Origin: Mauremys mutica
Lineage: Eukaryota; Chordata; Testudines; Geoemydidae
Direction: 5' to 3'
Length of the DNA: 64,000 nt
NCBI RefSeq assembly: GCF_020497125.1
Contig: NC_059072.1
Span: 57,322,697 to 57,386,696 of the forward strand
Below are positions 44,109-55,795 of this stretch, piece after piece. Under the pieces are notes generated by a model that ran no database searches, was not told the DNA's origin, and saw only the letters and a list, made by a program, of their open reading frames with translations. The stretch's first letter is position 1, and each line of letters opens with the position of its first letter. Made by a program: the position numbers and the translations under genes.

Positions 44109-45229
44109 ACATATAGGATGACTTTTTGACTCAATTAAAGTCAATGGCAAAACTCCCATTGACTTCAATGGGACTAGGATTTCATTCTGTTTCAAAAGCG
44201 TCCACTGATTTTTATTTCCTCCATTTTTAACCAGAGACACATAAGTGAAAATTTAGGCATCAATAACAGAAAAAAATTTAAAAGAAAGCAAAACTAAATG
44301 AACACAGTGAATTGAAACCAAATCATTACATCCGATAAAAGCAAGGGGGAAATTTCAGTTTGTTATGCAGCAACTGGTGAAGTTCCAATCATCCTTGCTT
44401 TGCAGCTTTCTCTAGTCTGAATGTCAATCAAGTTCTTGATGTGTAGGCCAGAAAGGGATATCCTCTCATTTAAAATAACTTCACTTTACTCTGATACTTG
44501 TAGGTAAAACTTGATGGTCTACATTTGGAAAAAATATCCACTTGTGCTGCATATGTAAAACCTGACAACTGCACACCTAAAATGGGTCACATTGTATACA
44601 CTAACCTTTTCTACAGTTGGCACTTCTCAACAGAAGCTACTGTGTGCATAAAACCAATCTGGGCACATTGAGAGAATGGACATCGCTTTAGGGCTGCAAT
44701 GTAGGTTTGTGAATTAAAAAAAAAACCCAGCATTAAGCATCTAACTTGCATGCCTAACCTGAGTAATTTGTATTTGCATAAGTATTCATGATTTCTTTCA
44801 AAGCACTCTGTATGTAATGCTTTCTTTTCTGTTGCCTGAGGACTGACAATTATAGCTTGATTTATTAGTTTTCCTGTCTATTAATTTTATATATAGTTTA
44901 AGAGACAAATTGTCAACTGTGACACAACAAAAGAATAAAAAACACTAGACAATATAGTACAATATGATAGTTGACTGAGAACAACCACCCAGCCTCAGGA
45001 CAACAAGCAGTTACAGTTCCTCAGGACAGGGTTTGCAAACCTGAGACTGTCCCGGGCAAATTAGAGCTGTTGGTACATTAGGCATTCAATGTTAATCAAT
45101 AATAGTGTTTCATATCTATGCTGGAGCATGCTGCAAAACAGGTGATGAAATACGAGGGTGAGAATGACTATGTAGTGTTCAGTCTCTGAACATGCCCACT
45201 GTAAACATGCCCACAGTCTGAACATGCCT
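44109..45229. other. Upstream NELL2 intron, nothing recognised except a short palindrome
   Basis: At 44135-44173, ttaaagtcaatggcaaaac is mirrored by ccattgacttcaatgggac. The rest is AT-rich without features. Confidence 0.45.
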
Positions 45230-46010
45230 ACTGTCATAGGTCTTCTCCCCCACTTGGAGCTGTTGGGTTCCAAGATGGGGACCTGCATGGACTCCTCTAA
45301 ACTAAAATCCTAGTTTAGATCTACTACGCTGCCACCAGCTAGGTTTTTAAGTGTCTAGCACACTCCCTGTTCCCCTGAACTTTCCCTGGGAAACACAGAT
45401 CCAACCACCTTGAATCTCAGCACAAAGGGAAGCAGCCCACTTCCCCCCTCCCTCTCTCCTAGCCACTCGGGAGAGATACACACCGATTCAACTCTGTGAA
45501 TCAACCTCAGGAGGAACTCACTCTTCCCCCTCCCCTTCCCTTGAATCTCCACAAGAGAAGGAATTAACCAAGTCCAAAGAAAAGAAAAGAATTTATTAAA
45601 AAGAGCAAAAAAAAGTATACTATTTCTGTAATACCAGGATAGAACAATACACAGAGTCTAAATTATAAACCTGGAGAGAACTCCCCCTCCCCCTTTCTTT
45701 CTCAGTAAAAGCAAAATACAGCAATAGAAATAAAGAGATTCCTTTAGCAAAACACACAATTGCCAATACAGAAATAAAAGTAAAAAAATACTAGTTCGCC
45801 TTTCTAATACTCACTAGACTGAATAGATGAAAAATACTGCAGAAACCTGGGAGGACTTGATTAAGATGTCTGGACTCCCTTAACTCCCAAGAGAGACTTT
45901 AACCCTTAACTAACTGTTTATGACACCTACTGTAAACTAGATTTTTCCAGAAGCCTGATGAAAGTCATGCTAAGCTGAGGGTTTGTGTGGCGCCTTTTCT
46001 CAAACCCAGT
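45230..46010 (-). repeat. LTR-like relic, minus strand, unclassified
   Basis: A C-rich block (cttcccccctccctctctcc) is followed by aagaatttattaaaaagagc, the complement of a poly-A signal region, and an A-rich part. The layout resembles a reversed LTR from an endogenous retroelement. No second LTR or coding interior was found. Confidence 0.3.
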
Positions 46011-46399
46011 TCCTGAATGTGTACTTAAAATAACCATCCTTAGCATTTTTTGTAAGCCTGCAAAATGATTTTTCATCTCCTACACCTTGAAATGTACTGA
46101 GTCCTCTCAACCATGATCGTGCCTCAGGGCTAGCCTTACGATTTTGGATGGGGTCACTTAAATGACTCTTTGGAGCATATCTGTATTAAACTAACTCTTT
46201 TTTTATACATGTCGAAAGGTGCATCTGTTTCTCTACCCCTAATCACTTGCTTCAGAAGTGAAGGCCAACTGATTTTGAGCAGTTGCCAGCATTTAAACAG
46301 CCATTGCCAGGGATAATTCCCCAAGTAAATTGCAGGTCAGGGAAATGCTGTGTGCCTTCTAGTGAACTTTAGCATATACACTGCACTTCACAAATGCCT

Positions 46400-46555
46400 C
46401 TGTCTGGTCACTACATATTATTATCATCCCCATTTTAGAGATGGGGAAACACAGGCTGAAAGGTTAATTGTCTTGGCTCAGGCCACAAAAAGAGTACATT
46501 TTAGTGTCAGGATTAGTATTAAAGAGTCCTCTGTTCCCCCATTTCAGGTGTAATA
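46400..46555 (-). repeat. MIR SINE, inverted
   Basis: It contains attattatcatccccatttt, agagatggggaaacacaggc and aaaggttaattgtcttggct, which follow the reverse of the MIR core and 3' region known throughout amniotes. Degenerate; head not identified. Confidence 0.7.
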
Positions 46556-46581
46556 CAGTACCAGATCACACTGTGATTACT

Positions 46582-46858
46582 TAGGGCTTGGCTACACTTA
46601 CAAATTTGCAGCGCTGCAGCAGGGTGTGAAAACACACCCTCTGCAGCGCTGCAAATTGCGGCGCTACAAAGCGCCAGTGTAGTCAAAGCCCCAGCGCTGG
46701 GAGCCGCGCTCCCAGCGCTGTCCGTTATTCCCCACAGGCAAGTGGAGTACGGACAGCGCTGGGAGAGTTTTCTCCCAGTGCTGGCGCTTTGACTACACTT
46801 AGCGCTTCAAAGCGCTGCCGCGGCAGCGCTTTGAAATGCAAGTGTAGCCAAAGCCCTA
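46582..46858. mobile_element. 277-bp GC-rich foldback MITE (hAT-like)
   Basis: It begins tagggcttggctacactt and ends with the complement aagtgtagccaaagccctA. The interior is a dense set of inverted repeats (cagcgctgggagccgcgctc, gcagcgctgcaaat, agcgctgccgcggcagcgct). The whole element could fold into a long hairpin. It has CpG-rich composition unlike its AT-rich surroundings. Flanks tgattact and gatacctc are only loosely similar. Confidence 0.8.
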
Positions 46859-47184
46859 GATACCTCCATCCTCTGGCCAAACGTCACTTTGATGTGAGAA
46901 GAGTCTACACTGGTGGGGCTACAGCTTAGAGCCACTTGCAGCATGTGAGACAGCCTATCTATCCCACACAACTGCAAATTGGCTTTCATTCTCTCAGAAA
47001 AAAACAAAGGATTCATTGTCACGCCCCAATGGTCCCCTCCCTCGGGGAGTCCCCAGGGAAGGCAGATCAGCATTGTATGTGGCTAACGCTGCTGCAAGCA
47101 TCACAAAGCATTTTGGGGAAGGTCAAAGGTGTGTGAATGGGGAATGGAAGATTCCTTTGCAGGAGTACGAGAGGCCAGGGGGTG

Positions 47185-47911
47185 GGAGGAAGAAAGAAAA
47201 AAGTAGAAAATGGGTTAACTCGGCACTTTAGCTAGCTCCGTGTGAAGATAAGACGCTGGCCCCAGCCCAAGGTTATGGGCTCCACGAGAAATCTACAGAC
47301 AAGAAAGCTACAGCTACACAGTCATGAGAAGAGGAGAACTAAGTGGAGCAAAGTTGCAAAGAGAGCAGCAAAAACAGAGCAAACGAGGTGGCGACGGTGA
47401 AGGCCAACAGAAGGGAAAACAAATTATCTGGAGCCGGTGTGTTTTGGGCAGCCAAGAAGGCCACAGCAAGCCGATTGGAACTGGTATAAAGAGCACCAGG
47501 CACAGAGCGTCCTGGACGACGACACCCCCAAAGGAATCCAGGACTTAAAAACCCACCCGAGAGCTGGGGCAATTCGGAGGTTACAGCAAATTCTTAGACG
47601 ACCTGGACCCAGGGCAAGAACTCCCATCCACCCCTCCCCCTCTTCTCACATTACACCCAGGCCTGGCCAGTTTTGGATAATGCTTGTGTGAGTATGAAAG
47701 TGGGTTAGGGCTTGGGGCGCTAATGCTTTCTTTCTTCCCCTGATTGACGTGGGAGCGTTCCCAGAACTCTCTGCTGTATTTTATTATTTTATTAATAAAG
47801 CTTTAAAATTAGACACTTGGTGTGGCTCATCATCTCCTCCCCAAAAAAGATCCTGTGACCCAGCCTGATCAACTATGGCCCAGGCAGACTGGTAATGAAA
47901 ATCTGTCACAT
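47185..47911 (+). repeat. LTR-like relic, plus strand, unclassified
   Basis: A TATA-like gtataaagagcacc at 47483 is followed 300 bp later by tattaataaagctttaaaat (poly-A signal near 47794), then a C-rich/T-rich tail ending ctgtcaca. The order fits U3-R-U5 of an LTR. No partner or interior is visible, so solo LTR is an inference. Confidence 0.4.
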
Positions 47912-47934
47912 CATGATATGTGTGTATTAGGGCT

Positions 47935-48695
47935 GTTAAACAATTTAAAAAATTAATCACGATTCACTGCACTATTAAATAATAATAGAATAGCTTTTAT
48001 TTAAATATTTTTGGATGGTTTGTACATTTTCAAATATATTGATTTCAATTACCACACAGAATACAAAATGTACAGTGCTCACTTTATATTTATTTTTATT
48101 ACAAATATTTGCACTGTAAAAAACAAAAGATATAGTATTTTCAATTCACCTAAGACAAGTACTGTAGTGCAATCTCTTTACCATGAAAGTTAAACTTACA
48201 AATGTAGAATTATATACAAAAAAAACTGCACTCAAAAACAAAACAATGTAAAACTTTAGAGCCTACAAGTCCACTCAGTCCTACTTCTTGTTCAGCCAAT
48301 CAATAAGACAAACAAGTTTGTCTACATTTGCAGGAGATAATGCTGCCCACTTCTTGTTTACAATGTCACCTGAAAGTGAGAACAGGTCCTCTGGAATGGT
48401 GACCAAAGCATGAAGGGGCATACGAATGTTTAGCATATCTGGCATGTAAATACCTTGCAATGCTGCCTACAAAAGTGCCATGCAAACGCCTGTTCTCATT
48501 TTCAGGTGACACTGTAAATGTAAACAAACATTTTCTTAGCAACTGGCTGAACAAGAAGTAGTACTGAGTGGACTTGTCAGTTCTAAAGTTTACATTGTTT
48601 TGGTTTTGAGTGCAATTATGTAACAAAAAACCCTACATTTTTAAGTTTTAAATATATATAAAAACAGAATGGAACATCCAACCCTAGTGACTGGT
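47935..48695. mobile_element. Palindromic hAT-derived element
   Basis: Starts agggctgttaaacaattt and ends near ccaaccctag, short inverted ends. The core is a large inverted repeat: 48228-48396 (cactcaaaaacaaaacaatg, agtccactcagtcctacttc, caatgtcacctgaaagtgag) is mirrored by 48480-48620 (attttcaggtgacactgtaa, gaagtagtactgagtggact, cattgttttggttttgagtg). I recognise the sequence as a common turtle hAT family carrying part of a transposase gene as an inverted copy. No complete frame is left. Confidence 0.75.
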
Positions 48696-49208
48696 TTACA
48701 GCAGGATATTTTCATATATATACTTTCAAGGCTCTTTGCAAGTAAAAGGGTGAGAAACATATTTTTAGAAAAAGGTCAAAACTGTGATTGTCCTTTATAT
48801 TTCTAAGTTTCCAAAATAGAAGTAGGTGGCCTTGGCTTCCAGGGTTCTAAAGACTGACTATGCTTAATGGACATTACAGACATTAACCCTCCACACTTTT
48901 ATTCCAACTACTAAATCCTACCTAAGAGTCAAAGGAAATAAAGACTCAGTCAACATACACTGGCACCTAGTGCCCAAACTGTATGGACTCTTGTATGCTG
49001 TGTTTCTTAATGAAAACAACAAACAACTAGTATGCGAATGCAGGGATTACAATCTTACTGAGGTACAATCGGGACAAAATAGGATATTTCAGTTTGTACA
49101 GTGATACAATCTTTCACTGTAGCTATGCCATTATATAGTATATGCTCTGCAACAGAGTGGGTGCCATTAAATGTCAGTATCTAATGTGTTAATGAAATTC
49201 CTCGGGAA
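48696..49208. other. Upstream NELL2 intron, nothing recognised
   Basis: AT-rich, no identifiable elements. Confidence 0.4.
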
Positions 49209-49795
49209 GGACAAAACTCCTTGGAGTCTGCATGTGATGGGATGAGATATGGAAACCCCACACTGGGCCGGCAGGGGAGGGCGGAATTATAGGATAATTC
49301 TGGGCCCAGGTAGCCTCATCCCTCCAGCCCTGCAGAGCATGCTCCAACTGGAGAAAGGGCTGACAAGGGAGCAACCCAGTGCAGAAGAAGAGGTGCTGGG
49401 GTGGAGGACAGTCTACCATGAAGGCTTCTGAGAAGGGTGCCGGAGAAACCTCCATGAGACAAAAATAATGTATGCTGAGCCTGGTTGGGGCTGATAGTTT
49501 GGTTGCCTTTTCTTTTTACCTTATTTTGGACTGGAAGCTGGTGGAGAAAAGCAGACAGTAGGAAGTGACCCAGAGAGTGCAACTCAGTGGGCTCCTTGCC
49601 AGGCGCTGTTAGAGCCCAGTGGAGAGGGCAGACCTGGGCTCCCCTACCACTGCCCCTACTACAGGAGGGACCCAAGCCATCTGCTGACCTCATTGTACCT
49701 CCAATTAAAGGAGGGCCTGAATTGCAAGACCTAGCCACTGGGAGGTGGCACTAAGTGTGTTAATCACTAGACCACCTAACCCACCCACATACATT
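49209..49795 (+). repeat. LTR-like relic, plus strand, unclassified
   Basis: A GC-rich block with gatgggatgagatatgg, ccccacactgggccggcag, gctggtggagaaaagcagac and ggaggtggcactaagtgtgt. Composition and phrases resemble LTRs of turtle Gypsy or endogenous retrovirus families. Two open frames in it (140 codons on the minus strand and 60 on the plus) look accidental. Confidence 0.35.
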
Positions 49796-51954
49796 GCACT
49801 ATGATTTTTATGTTAATTACCAGTTTTCCATGGCCCCACAGTCTATGTTCTGACAGTCTTATTAATAGCTAGTGCAAATTTGGAAGATGCTTTCTTTTGT
49901 TTGCTTTCCTCATTAGATAATACAGAATGTCTGTCATATTTCATGCAATACATGGCCAGTAAGCTTGTCCATGGGTTGATTGGGGCTGATGCCAACCCAA
50001 AAGTCAAGCCATTATTCTGGAACAAGGACTTAGAAGTATTAGTGACGAGCAGGATTTCTGTTTCTTATAATCATCCTCCAATTCCATTTGGAGGTTGTGA
50101 CTAGTATAGATAATTTTTAACTCTTGGAAGCATCTAGAAAACTGTTTTGAAAAACCTTAAACCTGTGGGGAAAAATCAAACTTGTCCTGGTTTGTGCTGC
50201 TGCTGTTAGCGGCATATGCACTATGTTATGCTCTACTCTATATTGCCACATGAACACATTGTACCAAGCTGACCTAACAACAAACAAAAATACCACATTG
50301 AGCAATGCTGCTAAGGCTGACATGCAAACTGAAGACATCAAGGAAAATATCCCATTGTCTTACAGCACAACTAGGACCATAAAAGGGCACAACACTCAGG
50401 ACAGTTGTTAAAAAAATTATCTTATTTCCTAGCCTGAGTTCCATATCACAGATTGGGGTTACAAAAGGCTATATCCATCACAAGGCAGGCGTTGGTATCC
50501 TTTAAGAAAGAAAGAAAGAAAGAAAGAAAGAACCATAAACTAATAAAGCCAATTATTACACTGCACAAATAGGAACATTTAAATTCAAGGTCTCCAAAGA
50601 GATGAGAGGATTGTGATGAGTTATTGTACAAGCGTCACTAAGATTCAGAGACTAATGGTTTCTGATCACACAGTCACTTCTTGTTCACCTAACCATTTCT
50701 TCTGTTGCGGCCTATTTGGTTGCCAAGGTGGATTTAACACCTGAAGCTTGTTTGTTGCTCTGTGTTTTTTCATTGTCAGCGACCACATGGGTATGTGTTA
50801 CTTCTGTCAGTAGCATTCTGAATATCCTAAAGAAAGAGTCTGTGTTCTCTGGTCTTCTGCAGATGTTTCAGTTCTTCCTATAGTACTGACTTTCACAGAT
50901 AGTTATGATATATGACACTAGAGAGGATGGTATAGCTGTTATTTTGATAGACTTACAGCTACTTTCTGTTTGGAAGCTAACCCCTCACATTTGCAATGGC
51001 GGTTATTGTTATAGTATCTGTTGTGTGCTGATTTCCTGGTGTGTAGTTCTTTTGTAATTATTTCAGGGTTATTTGACTGGTTCTGCAAGCTTGTTAGATG
51101 CTAGGGCTAAAGTTTTTCTCCTTCATCTAAATTGATGAATCAAGTGTTAATAGAGACTAATAACGTGTTAATAGAGACTGATCTTTATTTCCTTGTCCCA
51201 AACACATGACATAGCTTATAATTACTAAAAGTTAAGGAGGGTCAGTAGCTATTGACTTGGAGGTGATCAAAAACCAGAATTTCCCCCTCTGCTATTTCAA
51301 CATTTGTTTTCATGCCAAACAGGGATAAAAAGTTGAAATATAAAACCTTTTTGTGGAAAGAGAAGTTTTGAAAAATGTTGACTTACAAATGCAGAGGGAG
51401 CGATTTCTATGTGCGATAGGAGATGTAGTCCAACTAGGGAGCACAGCCCATGGGAAGAATGGGGACATGAGGGAACCAGAACTACAGCTCCCATGAGACA
51501 CCACACTAGAAATTAATATTGAACCAACACAAACTATTTAGTTTTGATTTTTTTCTGATGGAAAATTGTGCCCATGTCAGATTTCAAATAATACCCATTT
51601 TTCTAGGAAAATGTTTTATTTGACTTTTTTTTTACCAGTCCCAGCGAATACTATCATAGGTACTAAAAGTAATACCCAATCTACAACCCTAGGATGAACA
51701 AAGGTTAGAACAGCAGCTTGAACTTTGATTTTCTTTGCATTTGTATGTTTTAGTTCATTATGTCAGTTTTATGTAAAACACTTTTAAAGTAAACTCTAAA
51801 ATACATGAAAATTATGGGAATGATTTTCAAAGGCACAAAGGGAAACCCTTTGATCTTAATCAGTGTGGGGCTTTTAATTCCCCTTTATATCTTTAAAAAT
51901 CTTCCTCTATAGTCACCCCCCACACACACTATGCTCTAACGGATCCTTCGGCAC
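49796..51954. other. Upstream NELL2 intron, microsatellite only
   Basis: Apart from the tetranucleotide repeat at 50504-50532 and a remnant of the AT-rich repeat at 51520-51640, I see nothing identifiable. Confidence 0.4.
50504..50532 (+). repeat. AAAG tetranucleotide microsatellite
   Basis: About seven uninterrupted units of aaag within an otherwise ordinary intron. Likely length-polymorphic. Confidence 0.95.
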
Positions 51955-52500
51955 CATAGATTTATATAAAATAGAGCTGAAAAAAGCTTATTAGGTCAGC
52001 CAGTCCATCCCTATCCAATGCACTAAATGATATGACTGCAACCTAGCTTATAATTTTCTAGAATTTTTCCACTCTGCCTTTACAAGAGCAAAGTGATGGG
52101 GACTTCCATCGTTTCCTTTCAGTGACTAAGCCACAATATAATACAGCTCACTGTCAGGAAGACTTTCCTGATTGTTATTTGAAATTTTCTTTCTTAATAT
52201 CATTACATTATTCTTAGTTTCACCTTTCAGAATACTAAATAATTCCTTCCTTCATGGGATTTACAGCCTTCTAAAATGTGTAGACTGTTATCATCTTACA
52301 TCATAGTCATTGCTTAGACAAGCTATATATATTTAGTTCCTTTAATCTTTCTTAGTAAGTCAATCCTTGCTATACAATCATTTTTATTGTTGTCCTCTGC
52401 ACTCCTTGCTTTATATCAATGTCTTTTTGAGATGGATGAGCCCAGAAATGAATGCGAATTGCAGTTGTGGTCTCAGTAAGCCAATTATCAAATTCCTGCT
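51955..52500 (-). mobile_element. Old CR1 3' fragment
   Basis: It reads ttaggtcagccagtccatcc, gtgatggggacttccatcg, actgtcaggaagactttcct and tgagatggatgagcccagaa. These match the reverse of a CR1-family 3' untranslated region with heavy divergence. No coding part is left. Confidence 0.6.
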
Positions 52501-54439
52501 CCATGACTGGCTGCCTCTGCCCTTGCAGCAAACCCCCTCCCTCCAAACCCCGCATGGTCCATTATATTAATCTATTTATACCCCAACTTTTAAAATAAAT
52601 TATATTTAGGAAAAATTTAAAGAGGATTATTGACCAGAGAACCTACTTATTCCTCTTGGGCCCTTAAGACTTTTACAGGTGATGATGTTTGAAGTCAAAA
52701 TGATATTTGTTCCAGAGATAGTAATTATAAGAACTCCCTTAAATGGTCCATTATGCAAATATGTATTTAGAGTTATTAAAACACAGATTTCGACCTCAAA
52801 GCCACAAAAGTTCCTTTGGAATGTTTCTGGTTTATTACATATTTGCCTTTAGGGACTTTTACAATGCAGTCTGTGTTGTCGAGGCTGACATGCGTCTTCT
52901 TTATGATGAGGATTGTTGCCACCATAAACTGTAGCCACTGTGGTCTAATCAGGTCAAATTTCACTAAAAGAGTCCACAATTTATGGATCACTAACAATAT
53001 GGATTGTAATAGCTCCTTTGGAAATATGACAGTCGGCCCTCAATATTTTGCTGCTGCAAATATATGTTCAATCTATATGCTAAAACCCTCATGAACATTG
53101 TTTTCAGAGTTCTGTTCTATTCTATTCATGTTTTATGCTATGCTATCTCTAGCCTTCCATTAAGACTAGCATCTGTCAAGAGTTGCTGGTTGGGTACAAA
53201 ATCCACTTTTCTAAAGTCATGTTACACAGCTGTCTCCCAGCTCCTCAGGTTCACCAAACAGACTAAAGAGGTGCAATGCCGAACCAAAAAAGACATTTTT
53301 GAATTACAGGAGTACAAAACAACATTTGAAACAACTTTCTATTTTTTATCTGCAAGCCTATACATTAAAAATGGCTACATTTATTTTTTTTCAAGTTTAA
53401 TAAAAATAAACATATTCCCAGGCTGAACCTTAATCATGTTATGTTAGCAACAAATTTGTTTGTTATTTTTAGGACTATTATAATCACCTGAAATATCCAG
53501 ATAAGCGTTTATAATGGAAAAGCAACGTAACTAGTACTACCACTAACCAAAGAGTGCCACTATAATATTGGAGCCTCCCTCACATCATATTAAGTCTATT
53601 TTTTCTAGGACAAACCCATTACATACAATAGCGATGGGCATATTAGCGTATCATAGAGCTTGAGATAAAGCTAAAAAGGGATTTAGATAAAACAGATGGA
53701 CCCTGGAGAAGTGACAAGGACTCACTTTCAGATCAAGGCACTGAAATACTTTCTAGTGCTTCGTCACATACAGAACTCTCCCTTGAGTTTTTAACATGAC
53801 AGGATTGGCTGCTGTGCTGAATTTGAAACCTGAGAGATATTGAAACATGACAAACCATAGGGATCTGAAGAGTAACCACATGAAAGGGGAGTTTCCCATG
53901 ACAGCCAAATATAATCTCAAACTCTTATATACTGGCTTTAAATACATTATGAGCTCAACTCTTTACCTGCTTGAGACACACAGGAGGCAACCAAATTCTT
54001 AAGGACCACCACTGTGTAACACTTCCACATGGAAAATATCTGGCCTGTGTGAAGTAAAAAACTCTGTGACAGATATTGCAACCACATGAAGTATCTTTGG
54101 GGACCACTGTATTAAGTTTATGAATGGTTTATGTACAATTGTGTTCTACTCCATAGGGGAGGATTACCACAAATCCTCCAGGAACTAAAAACAGCAGGTT
54201 ATTAAGGCGAGTTATTGAGACCAAACAACTCCAGAGAGGTACCACCCCCAGCATGTATCATGATCAATGGAATTGGAGTTAGAGAATCCAGGTTCCCTGG
54301 AGGGACTGTTATTTAATGAACACCAGTGGAACAGGGAATGCTGGGAGCTAGGCCACACAGAGAAAGCAATGCACATGGTTAATAAATGCTATGCGCCTGT
54401 CTCAACAGGTGGGAGAACTTGATGGGGCTGGTGGTGAAA
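52501..54439. other. Upstream NELL2 intron, nothing recognised
   Basis: AT-rich. The 120-codon plus frame at 53064-53426 lacks family features and a coding look. Confidence 0.4.
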
Positions 54440-54900
54440 GGGGCATAGTAACAGCAGCAAGGGAGGGAGACACTCGCTAAGGGACACTAGGTAGATCCTC
54501 CCCCCAGGAGTCTCTGGCACCTATTGGCTGTGGGGGGAGGGGTGCTGATTGGCCAGCATTCCCCAGCTCTCATGATCTAACGAACCAATGGGGGGCTGGG
54601 TTAAGAGAAGTAAAAGACCTGGAATTTTGGTGATGGATCTCGGGCTTATGGGATAGGGTCAGACCTTGTGGCCCTTGCAGGTCAAGGTGAGTCCTTGTGG
54701 CCCTTGTAGGCCATGGTCCCCACCTCCTATCCCCTCATGGGGAGGAGGGTGCTGGGACCCAGAGAGAGCTGAGTCCTGGGTGGAATGGGCTGAGGAAAGC
54801 CTACCCTGAGTTATAGGTTATATGGTAAGGAGTCCTGTAACCCCCACACTGGAACCAATAAAGTACCTGGTATAGGAGAGTATGGGTGATGGGTGGGTAG
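54440..54900 (+). repeat. LTR-like relic, plus strand, unclassified
   Basis: A GC-rich block with two ccaat boxes and an internal duplicated phrase (ccttgtggcccttgcagg and ccttgtggcccttgtagg, 54663 and 54694). It is followed by gaaccaataaagtacctgg (poly-A signal at 54855). LTR-like layout; no partner seen. Confidence 0.35.
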
Positions 54901-55000
54901 CACCCCTTCTCTGTGTTCAAATTTACCAAAAGTTGTGGCCTGATGCATGTATCTGTCCTCATTTTGCCACTGTGTCCACATCAAAATTCCATTTAGAATA

Positions 55001-55163
55001 TCATAGAATCATTAGGGTTGGAAGGGACCTCAGAAGGTCATCTAGTCCAACCCCTGCTCAAAGCAGGACCAATCTCCAACTAAATCCCCAAATGGCCCCC
55101 TCAAGGATTAAACTCACAACGCTGGGTTTAGCAGGCCAATACTCAAACCACTGAGCTATCCCT
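55001..55163 (-). mobile_element. tRNA-headed SINE with CR1-like tail
   Basis: In minus-strand sense it begins with a tRNA-like head. A box A, tagctcagtgg, is at 55148-55158 and a box B-like gttgtgagtttaatcc is at 55105-55120. Next is tagttggagattggtcct, then a CR1-type 3' end ggttggactagatgaccttc and atgattctatga. Such tRNA-Lys-derived SINEs borrowing CR1 ends are known from cryptodiran turtles. It is copied by CR1 reverse transcriptase. The box B has a C-to-T change, so it is probably silent. Confidence 0.85.
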
Positions 55164-55254
55164 CTGTTCTACAAAACTGCCTTCAGCTTCACTCTTTGCT
55201 AATGAAACACTGAAGAGGTTTGCATATACTGTTTCAAACTGGGTATTCCATAGA

Positions 55255-55795
55255 CTCACACAAAAAAAGGGATTTTGGTATAAAAAGCTGAGCTTGAACT
55301 GGCACAGGGCTTTCTTTCTCAGCCAGCAAATGGACATGAACTTTTGTCCAAAGGGGCCTCAATCCTGCTGAAGGACTTTGGGCTACCAGGGCCCCATAAG
55401 GCTGATGGGTGACTCCTGGTATGTTTAGCGTGCATTTAAATCTGCTTATTGGGTTTTTTTTATGTTCTGTCTGTGATGCTTTTTCCCTATGAATAAATGT
55501 GCTTGCTTAGAAAGAGCTGTTTGGATTACTGGTAAATCACATCTATCATAGCCCACAGAGAGAAAGCAAAGCCCAGGTGCTGGCCATTAGGCAGACTGGC
55601 TTGCTGGAGATAGCACAATGTAAGACAGAGGGCCATGCAACCTTAAAACCCCTGCTCAGAAGGGAGTGGGACATAGGTCCCTGCCCAGATATAGGTGGTG
55701 GCTGGAGATCTGAGACCTGACTGGGCACTCCTGAAGTAGACCATGAAGGAGTAATATAAGAGCAGTCAGCCTAAAACTGTGACAGATTCTGTATT
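55255..55795 (+). repeat. LTR-like sequence, plus strand (solo LTR candidate)
   Basis: A TATA box ggtataaaaagctgagc at 55277 is followed 210 bp later by atgaataaatgtgcttgc (poly-A signal at 55491) and a tail ending aaaactgtgacag. Core promoter, poly-A signal and spacing fit an LTR. I found no second copy and no interior. The 5' edge is uncertain. Confidence 0.45.

Noticed and set aside
49316..49738. 140-codon minus-strand frame
   Set aside because: GC-rich LTR-like block without stop codons by composition; no domain seen.
53064..53426. 120-codon plus-strand frame
   Set aside because: Hydrophobic and cysteine-rich by AT-rich chance, with no homologous motif and no splice sites.
55001..55163. 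Functional tRNA gene
   Set aside because: Boxes A and B are present, but the sequence continues into a CR1-like tail and cannot form a complete cloverleaf; it is a SINE head.
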